Positions 1-6,427 of a DNA stretch of 11,487 bases are shown here, one piece after another. The position numbers were made by a program, and so were the translations under genes. The stretch is taken from positions 1 through 11,487 of the forward strand of contig RQOI01000443.1 in NCBI GenBank assembly GCA_003854995.1, in the 5' to 3' direction. This stretch comes from Candidatus Zhuqueibacterota bacterium (GTDB lineage: Bacteria; Zhuqueibacterota; Zhuqueibacteria; Residuimicrobiales; Krinioviventaceae). The notes beneath the pieces are model-generated. The model had not been told where the DNA came from and did not search any database. It worked only from the letters and a program-made list of their open reading frames with translations. Position 1 is the stretch's first letter; each line of letters begins with the position of its first letter.

Positions 1-20
1 AATCAAGCGCGAAAGTTTTT

Positions 21-57
21 CTTCGTGATCCTTTATGTTTTTGTGGTTTTGTGTTGA
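21..57. repeat. Degenerate short tandem repeat, CTTCGTG-like units
   Basis: Four related units follow each other: CTTCGTG (21-27), CTTTATG (31-37), TTTGTGG (40-46) and TTTGTGT (48-54). They are spaced about 8 to 10 bases apart in an AT-rich, T-rich stretch. No ORF of note covers it. It lies upstream of the kinase promoter and may be the downstream flank of a gene outside the window. From memory, similar CTTCGTG/CTTTGTG strings are scattered between genes of several environmental bacteria. This copy is degenerate and may be chance low complexity. Confidence 0.25.
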
Positions 58-112
58 TTTTTTATTCAATTTTTCCAGTAACTGACGTTAGAATGATGTT
101 GAAAATAGATGC

Positions 113-141
113 TTGACAATATAGCGCGTTTGAGCTATATT
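113..141 (+). promoter_or_regulatory. Sigma70-type promoter of the two-component operon
   Basis: TTGACA (113-118) is a perfect -35 and TATATT (136-141) a five-of-six -10, with the ideal 17-base spacer. Transcription would start near position 148, about 45 bases before the kinase start. This is the best promoter match in the window. Its spacer and -10 are occupied by an inverted repeat, which suggests that it is regulated. If the lineage uses Bacteroidetes-like promoters, this reading would weaken. Confidence 0.65.
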
Positions 142-175
142 CAAACGACCAGGGATGACTTGCTGTATAGCTCAA
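118..175. promoter_or_regulatory. Inverted repeats over the kinase promoter, putative operator
   Basis: AATATAGC (118-125) and GCTATATT (134-141) form a perfect 8-base inverted repeat with an 8-base spacer, exactly between the -35 and the end of the -10. A second, overlapping pair is TTGAGCTATA (130-139) and TATAGCTCAA (166-175). The hexamer TATAGC therefore occurs three times, twice on the plus strand and once inverted. A dimeric regulator binding here would compete with RNA polymerase. The LuxR-type regulator encoded by the same operon is the natural candidate, but that is inference. Confidence 0.4.
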
Positions 176-191
176 GATATTCAAAGATGGT

Positions 192-1673
192 GTGCTCATC
201 AAAGTCTGGCTAAAAGAGGGGCTGTTGAAGCCTATGTCTGGCATCGCTGATGATGTACAAATGAAATTGCAGCGCAAGCGGTCCGATCTGTACGCCGCCC
301 TTGCTAAAATTGTATCGCCAATCGATAAAAACCGTTCAGAGGACGAGAAAAAAAAGCTGCTGCAAGAGATTGTCACTGGCTGCTTTAATGCGCTGATTCC
401 ACGCAAAGAGGACGCAGAAAGCGCTGAAGCCGTCGGCGAACTGCTCGTGCGGAACTTGATCCAGCAATCGGACTTGGGGGATGTACAATATGTCCTGTCG
501 CATATTATGATGCAGGATCTGACCGCTGACGAGGTGCTGTGGCTGCAACCAAGACTCGCAAAGGTTCTCGCCGACGTGGCCAATGGATATTGCCGGATGA
601 TGCGACAGGAAGCGCTCAAGAGACGGGCAGATATCCATGCCTCGCATGTCGAGAAGATTGAAAACGAAGCGCGCTATCGCGCTCTGTTTGAAAACGCTCC
701 GTTTGATCTCTTCAGTCTGACGCTCGATCGCCGTTTTCTCAAGGTCAATCAGAATTTTCAGCGTCACTGGGGCCATTTTGAGGGAAGACAACTTCAATCC
801 TTCAAACCAATGGCCTTGGCTCGACTCTTGACTGAACTCTGTGAAAGAGTGGTCGTCCAGCAAAAGACATTGGAGTTATATTGTCGAAAAAAAAACAAAA
901 GCGCATGCCGATATTCCCGCATCATACTCGCGCCGATCATCACCGAAGAAAAGGTGATCATTGGCTTTGTCGGATTGATCATCAACACCGCTGACACGGC
1001 CATCGCCCTCGATGAGAAAAAGACATTTGCAGAGCAACTCATTCAGATCTCGGAAGAGGAACGACGACGCATCTCCAGAGACATTCACGATTCGCTCGGG
1101 CAAAGTCTTTTCGCACTGCAACTGAACATTTCCGCAGTGAAATCAAATCTGCACAACGAGGTCGCCCAGGCCAGAGAAATCCTGGAAAATTCAGAAGCGC
1201 TATTATCAGCATTGATAAAAGAGACGAGTGCCCTGTGCCATCGGTTGCGTCCGAGGCTTTTGGATGATTTTGGCATTGTGGAAGCCCTGGATGATCTTGT
1301 CGAAAATATTGAGATGACGGGCGCTCTGCACATTGACTTTGAAAAAAAGTGGCTTGCACACAAGAAAAATAAAAGCCTGGAGACAGCCTTGTATCGCGTC
1401 TCGCAGGAAGGCCTGGCTAACGTTCTCAAGCACTCACATGCCTCGCACGTGAAGATGAGATTGCATAAGAATGATGACTGTATATCTCTGTCCATTCATG
1501 ATGACGGCAGAGGATTCGATCTTTCCAGTGTGCTCAACAGCAGGAGAAAAGGATTCGGGCTGATGAACATGAAAGAGAGGATCGATCTCATCGGCGGCAC
1601 TTTTAACCTGCAAACCGCCCCGAATGAGGGGACAAAGATTGACATCACTGTTCCATCGCGCACAAAGGACTGA
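192..1673 (+). CDS. Cytoplasmic PAS-domain sensor histidine kinase, NarL/DegS class
   Basis: A two-component sensor kinase that should autophosphorylate and pass phosphate to the regulator encoded one base downstream. Residues counted from the GTG at 192: an unrecognised, helix-rich N-terminal region (about 25-150); a PAS-like domain (about 160-270, beginning ARYRALFENAPFDLF); a HisKA_3 dimerisation domain with phospho-acceptor His299 in RDIHDSLGQ; and a HATPase_c domain with N-box Asn410 (QEGLANVLKHS), G1 box DDGRGFD (437-443) and G2 box GFGLMNMKER (454-463). No membrane segment is visible, so it should sense a cytoplasmic signal. The start is uncertain: GTG 192 has only a weak ribosome site, while ATG 234 follows GAGGGG at a long distance. 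All catalytic boxes are intact. The signal is unknown. Confidence 0.9.
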   Translation: MLIKVWLKEGLLKPMSGIADDVQMKLQRKRSDLYAALAKIVSPIDKNRSEDEKKKLLQEIVTGCFNALIPRKEDAESAEAVGELLVRNLIQQSDLGDVQYVLSHIMMQDLTADEVLWLQPRLAKVLADVANGYCRMMRQEALKRRADIHASHVEKIENEARYRALFENAPFDLFSLTLDRRFLKVNQNFQRHWGHFEGRQLQSFKPMALARLLTELCERVVVQQKTLELYCRKKNKSACRYSRIILAPIITEEKVIIGFVGLIINTADTAIALDEKKTFAEQLIQISEEERRRISRDIHDSLGQSLFALQLNISAVKSNLHNEVAQAREILENSEALLSALIKETSALCHRLRPRLLDDFGIVEALDDLVENIEMTGALHIDFEKKWLAHKKNKSLETALYRVSQEGLANVLKHSHASHVKMRLHKNDDCISLSIHDDGRGFDLSSVLNSRRKGFGLMNMKERIDLIGGTFNLQTAPNEGTKIDITVPSRTKD

Positions 1674-1674
1674 G

Positions 1675-2322
1675 ATGCAAAAGCTCAAGTTGATTTTGGC
1701 TGATGATCATCGAATCGTGCGCGAGGGCATTGCGCATCTGCTGGAGTCCTTTGGCAATATAGAGATCGTCGGCCAGGCAGGAGACGGTCATGAGGCGGTA
1801 TTGCTGTCGGCGCGACTGCAACCCGACATTCTCATCCTGGATATCAGTATGCCAAAATTGCTGGGTGTGGATGTCATCAAAGAGGTGCGACTCCGATCAG
1901 CCAGGACAAAGATCATTGTCCTGAGCATGCACAACAAGGAGAGATACATCAAAGATTGTCTGCGCAACGGGGCCTCAGCCTATCTGCTGAAGGAATCCGC
2001 TGTCAATGAATTGAAAAACGCCATCGATTGCGTGCTGGGCGATCAGATCTATCTCAGTTCAGTGATTTCCAGGGACGCTGTGCAAGGCTGGCTCTCACCA
2101 GATTCGGGCGCGGCAATGACGAGCCCGCTCACGGCTCGCGAAACGCAAGTCCTCAAACTCTTAGCCGAAGGACACAGCAGTAAAGAAATTGCCGGCCTGC
2201 TGTTCATCAGTCCCAAGACCGTTGAAACTCACCGACATCGATTGAACGAAAAATTAAAGCTCGGCAATATTGCCGGTCTCGTCCGCTACGCTGTAAAAGA
2301 AGGCCTGATCTCGGTCGAATGA
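1675..2322 (+). CDS. NarL/FixJ-family response regulator with LuxR-type HTH
   Basis: A DNA-binding response regulator of 215 residues, normal for the family. The receiver domain (about 4-120) has the acidic pair Asp10/Asp11, phospho-acceptor Asp56 in LILDISMP, Ser84 at the switch position and Lys106. The C-terminal LuxR helix-turn-helix (about 150-211) has the hallmark SSKEIAGLLFISPKTVETH. The ATG at 1675 is chosen because it lies one base after the kinase stop and follows AAAGGA at good spacing. An in-frame ATG at 1624 would lie inside the kinase gene. It is surely the kinase's partner and is transcribed from the promoter at 113-141. It may autoregulate through the inverted repeats there. 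Its target genes are not identifiable. Confidence 0.93.
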   Translation: MQKLKLILADDHRIVREGIAHLLESFGNIEIVGQAGDGHEAVLLSARLQPDILILDISMPKLLGVDVIKEVRLRSARTKIIVLSMHNKERYIKDCLRNGASAYLLKESAVNELKNAIDCVLGDQIYLSSVISRDAVQGWLSPDSGAAMTSPLTARETQVLKLLAEGHSSKEIAGLLFISPKTVETHRHRLNEKLKLGNIAGLVRYAVKEGLISVE

Positions 2323-2351
2323 AGAACCTTTTTTAACCATCTCGCCGCGAC

Positions 2352-2440
2352 AAAAGAGGGACTCTTTTCTGCCATTGAAGGATCTCACTCTTCCTCCATT
2401 GCTGCAGTCATCGAATGAGTGAAAAAAGCCGCTTTTTTCA
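2352..2440 (+). terminator. Two hairpins after the response regulator, likely terminator region
   Basis: The first hairpin is AAAAGAG (2352-2358) with CTCTTTT (2362-2368) around a 3-base loop. The second is TGAAAAAA (2420-2427) with TTTTTTCA (2433-2440) around the loop GCCGC, followed by GCTGATTTTTCATTTT. The A-run/T-run form of the second could end transcription in either direction. The stems are AT-rich and therefore weak, so this is a moderate call. Apart from these hairpins and the promoter at 2461, the 2323-2531 gap shows nothing recognisable. Confidence 0.4.
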
Positions 2441-2460
2441 GCTGATTTTTCATTTTATAC

Positions 2461-2489
2461 TTGCGAGTTGTTTTTCCATTTTGTATGAT
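2461..2489 (+). promoter_or_regulatory. Putative promoter of the SWIM-protein gene
   Basis: TTGCGA (2461-2466, four of six) and TATGAT (2484-2489, five of six) are separated by 17 bases. They lie about 40 bases upstream of the start codon at 2532 in an AT-rich intergenic stretch after a likely terminator. This fits a separately transcribed gene. Confidence 0.45.
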
Positions 2490-2531
2490 AGGTTTGCTGT
2501 AACTGACAGTTTTTAAAAGGCTCTAGAGTGA

Positions 2532-3005
2532 ATGCCTCTTGAAGATGATGACACCGTTGCCGTCGAACTGAAAAACCTCGACTATGCGCAGATCGCTGCT
2601 TTTGATCAGGAGGCAGCGGATGGAGAGGCGCTGCTGTTCTATGAAAATTCTCAGATCGAAAATGCTGTTGTTTATCGGAATAAATTGTCCGGGCGAATTG
2701 GCAATTTTTTTGAAAATTATGATGTCCGGATCGAACTGCATGGAAAAGAAATTACCAACAGCTGTACATGCAGTAGCGAAAGGAAAATATGTCTGCACGC
2801 CATTGCTTTGCTCTATGGCTGGATAAACGATGCTGATGATTTTATGAATCTGTCCCATGTCCTTGCTGATATAGAGAAAATTGCCAAGTCACAATTGATG
2901 GACATCGTCACCAATATTTTACAGCGGCAACCTCATATGGCGGCACTTTTTTTGGCGCGAAAAAAACTGGACTGGGACGAAATAGACATCGACTCTTTTA
3001 CGTGA
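2532..3005 (+). CDS. Small SWIM zinc-finger protein
   Basis: A 157-residue soluble protein. The recognisable part is a SWIM-type zinc finger, CxCx6CxH: Cys78, Cys80, Cys87 and His89 in SCTCSSERKICLHAIALLYG, preceded by the typical beta hairpin (VRIELHGKEITN). A helical tail follows (about 105-145, IEKIAKSQLMDIVTNILQRQP), as is common after SWIM fingers in bacterial proteins. SWIM domains are known in DNA- or protein-binding proteins, often beside or fused to SNF2-type helicases. Neither a helicase nor a longer partner gene is present here. The ATG at 2532 is fixed by an in-frame stop immediately upstream (2529-2531), and AAAGG at 2516-2520 is a somewhat distant ribosome site. The zinc site is complete, so the gene is probably functional. 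Its precise role is unknown. Confidence 0.75.
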   Translation: MPLEDDDTVAVELKNLDYAQIAAFDQEAADGEALLFYENSQIENAVVYRNKLSGRIGNFFENYDVRIELHGKEITNSCTCSSERKICLHAIALLYGWINDADDFMNLSHVLADIEKIAKSQLMDIVTNILQRQPHMAALFLARKKLDWDEIDIDSFT

Positions 3006-3049
3006 GTCCATAATTCAACCTGCGTCGAAAGAGCTGCATAAATAGTTAT

Positions 3050-3081
3050 TTGCAAATTTCAAAAAGAATCGTATTTATAAT
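3050..3081 (+). promoter_or_regulatory. Possible promoter upstream of the lytic transglycosylase
   Basis: TTGCAA (3050-3055) precedes a perfect TATAAT (3076-3081), but the 20-base spacer is too long for a good sigma70 site. An overlapping TATTTA (3072-3077) gives a 16-base spacer. The preceding gene ends at 3005 and the next starts at 3219, so a promoter is expected here. The exact hexamers are uncertain. Confidence 0.3.
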
Positions 3082-3092
3082 CCTGCCATAGC

Positions 3093-3107
3093 CTGCTCTA
3101 TGAGCAG
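3093..3107 (+). other. Leader hairpin upstream of the lytic transglycosylase
   Basis: CTGCTC (3093-3098), loop TAT, then GAGCAG (3102-3107) forms a perfect 6-base-pair hairpin a few bases after the expected transcription start. It has no T-run, so it is unlikely to be a terminator. It could stabilise the messenger RNA or be a protein-binding palindrome. The rest of the 3006-3218 gap holds a strong ribosome-site-like GGAGGAG (3132-3138) without a convincing gene. Confidence 0.3.
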
Positions 3108-3218
3108 TTATGTGGCCTGGATGAACAATTCGGAGGAGCAGCAGCATCCATGCGATGATCAAAAAACTCGAACGGGAATCGGCATGGCGAACACCAACCT
3201 GTGGGATGAAGAAGGGAT

Positions 3219-4646
3219 ATGGAAGTCTTGTTAGCATGCATCGGCCATTTTATCGGGAGATGGGGAAAGAAACAGCTTGTTGTAACATGGGGCGTGGCGA
3301 GCTCGGTCGGCTTAGTTTTATTCGGATCATCCTCGGCGGATGAGCTCTTTCCCATCCCGCCGCAGATTGAAAAAAACGTCGACTTTTGGACAAAGATTTA
3401 TAGCCAGTATTCTTCAAACCATGTGGTCATCCATGACAGGAACGATCTGGCCATCATTTATAAAGTTATCAATTTGGATAACCGCCCGGCAGATTCATTG
3501 CAGACATGGCAGGTCGTTGAAGACGTCAAAGACCGCTATCGACTCATATTGCAGAATCTTGCGCAAAAAAAATCCCCGGTTCATCTGGACTCTCTCACGG
3601 CAGAAGAACGGCATGTCTATATCCTGTGGTCTCAGCATGATGAACCGCAAAAATTTGCGAGTGCCATCTATGCCGTCCGCGCCCAGGTGGGCTTGCGAGA
3701 CCACTTCGAGGAGAGCATCAAGAGGGCCGGGTATTACAAGGATAATATTGAGGCAATTTTTAGATCCTATGATTTGCCGCTGCAGTTGACCTATCTTCCG
3801 CATGTCGAATCACTCTTCAATTTCAAGGCTTATTCAAAAGTCGGCGCCGCTGGCGTGTGGCAGTTTATGCGCTATACCGGACGACTGTTCATGACGATTG
3901 ACGCAGCGATTGATGAACGTCTCGATCCGCTCATCGCCGCCGATGGCGCTGCACAACTGCTGAAAAAAAATTATGATGAGCTGCAGAGCTGGCCTTTGGC
4001 CATCACCGCATACAATCACGGCGTCAATGGTATGCTGAAAGCCAGAGAGCAATGCGAAACCGACGATTTCGGCATCATTTATGAAAAATATAGCAGCCCG
4101 ATGTTCAGCTTTGCGTCAAAAAATTTCTATGCCGAGTTCCTGGCCGCCTGGCATGTCGCTGAAAACCATGCCGCCTATTTCGACGGGGTGCAGCCCTATC
4201 CGGCAATCCGGTTTCAGACCATACAGCTGCCCAAGTCCGCTTACCTCAAACAGTTGGCCGAGATTTTTCAAGTGCCGATCGATACGCTCATCGCCTATAA
4301 TCCAGCTTTTCAAAACAGTGTCATTCTGAACACGATGCCCGTGCCGAAAGGATACGAATTGCGACTGCCCTATCGGGAAGGATTTGATCCGCATGCAGCA
4401 ATCGCCCAGAACATTACGAAACCGCTGCCGGCTGCGACTAAATCGCGGAGTCGATCATCGAGGCGGCCGCTTGCCACACGTGACTTGACTCTTTCGGACA
4501 GCCTTGCAGCAGCAGTCTATTTACGCGGGCACAAATTGGAAGCATATATCATTGAAAAGCTCTTTACTGAACCGACTCCTAATCTGCTGGGCACGGAGCC
4601 GGAACATGACTCACCTCAGCCACCTGTGGGTGCGCCCGGTGATTGA
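3219..4646 (+). CDS. MltD-like lytic transglycosylase with LysM-like tail
   Basis: Predicted to cleave the MurNAc-GlcNAc bond of peptidoglycan, producing 1,6-anhydro-MurNAc ends. Of 475 residues, 1-40 look like a signal sequence (hydrophobic VVTWGVASSVGLVLFGSSSA), so it acts in the periplasm; no clear lipobox is seen. Residues 50-175 are a helical N-terminal extension. The SLT domain covers about 180-285: catalytic Glu197 in YLPHVESLFN, then GAAGVWQFM (210-217) and AITAYNHGVNG (261-271), the usual family 1 motif order. A LysM-like segment follows (about 336-384, LKQLAEIFQVPIDTLIAYNP), then a basic, low-complexity tail. The ATG at 3219 is the first start after an in-frame stop at 3207-3209; GAAGGG lies very close to it, so initiation may be weak. 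The MEMO-family gene downstream overlaps its stop codon, suggesting translational coupling. Confidence 0.88.
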   Translation: MEVLLACIGHFIGRWGKKQLVVTWGVASSVGLVLFGSSSADELFPIPPQIEKNVDFWTKIYSQYSSNHVVIHDRNDLAIIYKVINLDNRPADSLQTWQVVEDVKDRYRLILQNLAQKKSPVHLDSLTAEERHVYILWSQHDEPQKFASAIYAVRAQVGLRDHFEESIKRAGYYKDNIEAIFRSYDLPLQLTYLPHVESLFNFKAYSKVGAAGVWQFMRYTGRLFMTIDAAIDERLDPLIAADGAAQLLKKNYDELQSWPLAITAYNHGVNGMLKAREQCETDDFGIIYEKYSSPMFSFASKNFYAEFLAAWHVAENHAAYFDGVQPYPAIRFQTIQLPKSAYLKQLAEIFQVPIDTLIAYNPAFQNSVILNTMPVPKGYELRLPYREGFDPHAAIAQNITKPLPAATKSRSRSSRRPLATRDLTLSDSLAAAVYLRGHKLEAYIIEKLFTEPTPNLLGTEPEHDSPQPPVGAPGD

Positions 4647-5917
4647 GCGCTTTGGTTCAGGACATGAAAAGAGACTCGCAGGAGATTCGTAAAGGATCGC
4701 AGTGGATTCACTACCCCAAGATTCGGCCCGGCATCCAGCCATTTCGATATCAGGACAGGAATAAAAACCTCTTTGTCGGTTTGAAAGATCCTCTCGAATT
4801 GTCAGAGGCCATCATCCTCCTGCCTCTTGACCTTTATTATTTGCTGCAGTTTTGCGACGGCGCCCACAGCCTGGAAGATATGCTCTCCTGCTATACGAGG
4901 CGTTTCGGCGCCGTGTTGCCGGCCGACCGTTTGCACAAGATGATCAAAAAGATGGACGATGGCCTGCTTTTCGATAATGAGCGCTCACAAAAGAGAATCG
5001 CACAAATTGAAGCAGCCTTTCGCAATCAGGATATCCGCGCCGCAACCTGCGCTGGTGATAGTTACGCCTTCGAAAGGAGCGCGCTCGAAAAGGAACTGCA
5101 GACCTATCATGATGCTGGGGCGGTGGACAAGTCGATTCTCACGCGCTTTGAAAAGAAAAATATCAAAGCCATGATACTGCCGCATATTGATCTACGACTC
5201 GGCGGCGCCACCTATGCGGCCGCCTATGATGTCCTTCGGCGCGCCCAACCGATTGATTTATTCGTCATTCTCGGCATTTCCCACCAACCGACGACGCATG
5301 CATTTGTGATGACGACTAAAGATTTTCAGACGCCGCTCGGGCTCGTCAAAACCGACAAAACAATCGTCAAGAATATCATGGAGAGATGCACGACCGATTT
5401 TTTTGCGGATGAAATTGTCCATCGAGATGAGCACAGTATCGAGTTTCAAACTCTATTTCTGCGATATCATTGCACGTCAGATTTTCGCATTGTGCCGATC
5501 CTGTGTTCCTTTTCTCACTTGCCATCAGCAGCGAATAAGAAGCAGATTGCCGAAATGACCGCTGCCCTGCGAGCCGAGACCGATTCGTACCGGGGGACGG
5601 TATGCTTCATCGCCAGCGTCGACTTGTCGCATATCGGGCCGCATTACGGCGATGACTTTCGACCAGACTCTTTTATGCTGGCAAAAGTGGAACAGGCGGA
5701 CAAGGACGTGCTCGATGCACTTGCACAACACGACATGGCGAAATTCGAACAGTATTTCATACGATCAAATAACAAATATAACATCTGCGGCTATCCAGCA
5801 CTGCGAACCCTCATGGAAATCCTGCCTCCTGCGCACGCCACGCTGCTGCACTATGATAACGCGATCATGGACGACGAACGATCGACAGTGACGTTCGCCA
5901 GCATGATTTTTTCCTGA
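4643..5917 (+). CDS. MEMO-family protein with PqqD-like N-terminal domain
   Basis: A MEMO1-like protein of the kind named AmmeMemoRadiSam system protein B. Counting from TTG 4643, the MEMO domain (about 174-424) keeps the residues that bind iron in human MEMO1: His181 (LPHIDLRLGG), His214 (LGISHQP), His330 (SVDLSHIG) and Cys382 (NICGYP), plus the DEHSIEFQ motif. Residues 28-115 resemble a PqqD-like winged helix (ILLPLDLYYLLQFCDGAHSLEDM). PqqD-like domains bind precursor peptides in RiPP pathways, but this N-terminal arrangement also exists in known protein B homologues. The AMMECR1 and radical SAM partners are not in the window. Start uncertain: TTG 4643 overlaps the upstream stop by 4 bases (TTGA), whereas ATG 4664 has AGGA only two bases away. 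Biochemical function remains unsettled for the bacterial family; the link with the upstream transglycosylase is by position only. Confidence 0.85.
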   Translation: MSALVQDMKRDSQEIRKGSQWIHYPKIRPGIQPFRYQDRNKNLFVGLKDPLELSEAIILLPLDLYYLLQFCDGAHSLEDMLSCYTRRFGAVLPADRLHKMIKKMDDGLLFDNERSQKRIAQIEAAFRNQDIRAATCAGDSYAFERSALEKELQTYHDAGAVDKSILTRFEKKNIKAMILPHIDLRLGGATYAAAYDVLRRAQPIDLFVILGISHQPTTHAFVMTTKDFQTPLGLVKTDKTIVKNIMERCTTDFFADEIVHRDEHSIEFQTLFLRYHCTSDFRIVPILCSFSHLPSAANKKQIAEMTAALRAETDSYRGTVCFIASVDLSHIGPHYGDDFRPDSFMLAKVEQADKDVLDALAQHDMAKFEQYFIRSNNKYNICGYPALRTLMEILPPAHATLLHYDNAIMDDERSTVTFASMIFS

Positions 5918-5932
5918 GCGCACTATTTTCTA

Positions 5933-5961
5933 TTGACTTTATGCGATAATCGTGTTACTTT
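5933..5961 (+). promoter_or_regulatory. Promoter of the NikR-like operon
   Basis: TTGACT (5933-5938, five of six) and TACTTT (5956-5961) are 17 bases apart, about 35 bases upstream of the regulator's start codon. The -10 lies inside the left half of the NikR-type palindrome, so binding there should block RNA polymerase. The -10 is a modest match. Confidence 0.5.
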
Positions 5962-5978
5962 AAATAAAATCGTAACAC
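5952..5978. promoter_or_regulatory. NikR-type operator palindrome
   Basis: GTGTTAC (5952-5958) and GTAACAC (5972-5978) are perfect 7-base inverted repeats separated by 13 bases. To my recollection of comparative-genomic work on nickel regulons, GTGTTAC-N13/14-GTAACAC is the consensus NikR site outside enterobacteria, where it is GTATGA-N16-TCATAC. It sits between the promoter and the NikR-family gene, overlapping the -10, which predicts autorepression of the whole downstream operon. Confidence 0.8.
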
Positions 5979-5994
5979 TGCGGAGTCAACCAGT

Positions 5995-6408
5995 ATGAGT
6001 TCTTTACTTCGATTTGGTGTGTCCCTGGATGCGGCCTTGTTGGCTAAATTCGACAAGCACATTCAGAAAAAGGGCTATGCCAATCGCTCAGAAGCCATTC
6101 GCGATCTGATACGCGAGGCGCTCATTCGCGACGAATGGGAAGATCCGAAAGATAAAGTCATTGGCACCCTGACCGTGATCGTTGATAAAAAACTGAACAC
6201 CATCACAAAGAAACTGCAATCGCAGGGCCCATTGCAGGAAATCATATCGACCATGCACGTTCAGCTGGATGAGGAGAACAGCCTCGAAGTCTCCGCTGTG
6301 CGCGGCTGCGCCAAGGTCGTGCGCGCCCTCGCGAACGAGCTCATCGGCACCAAGGGCGTCAAACACGGCAGCCTGGTGATGACGACGACGGGGAAGAGCA
6401 TTAAATGA
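5995..6408 (+). CDS. nikR: NikR-family regulator lacking most canonical nickel ligands
   Basis: A 137-residue ribbon-helix-helix repressor with the NikR ACT-like C-terminal domain. Residues 4-45 form the DNA-binding part (LLRFGVSLDAALLAKFDKH, then GYANRSEAIRDLIREAL). Residues 55-133 match the ligand domain (STMHVQLDEENSLEVSAVRG, GVKHGSLVMTT). By eye alignment with E. coli NikR, ligand His87 is kept as His88, but His76 is Gln77, His89 is Gln90 and Cys95 is Ser96. The square-planar nickel site therefore cannot form as usual. Cys105 and His124 are other potential ligands. Start ATG 5995 follows CGGAG (5981-5985) at good spacing. It is the first gene of an operon with a receptor, S component and methyltransferase, and should repress through the operator at 5952-5978. 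Family membership is firm; what it senses is open. Confidence 0.87.
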   Translation: MSSLLRFGVSLDAALLAKFDKHIQKKGYANRSEAIRDLIREALIRDEWEDPKDKVIGTLTVIVDKKLNTITKKLQSQGPLQEIISTMHVQLDEENSLEVSAVRGCAKVVRALANELIGTKGVKHGSLVMTTTGKSIK

Positions 6409-6427
6409 AGCACGAAAGGAAAATCGC

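Noticed and set aside
62..619. 185-codon minus-strand open frame
   Set aside because: It lies antisense to the promoter and first third of the histidine kinase, whose frame has clear domain motifs. The antisense translation is Ser-rich with no recognisable domain.
1624..1674. Extending the response regulator to the upstream ATG at 1624
   Set aside because: The extra 17 residues lie inside the kinase gene and precede the normal receiver start; ATG 1675 has a good ribosome site and the usual NarL-family length.
3155..3343. 62-codon plus-strand frame downstream of GGAGGAG
   Set aside because: The spacing to its ATG is 16 bases, it overlaps the transglycosylase start out of frame, and its translation shows no domain. 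It is kept only as part of the leader observation.
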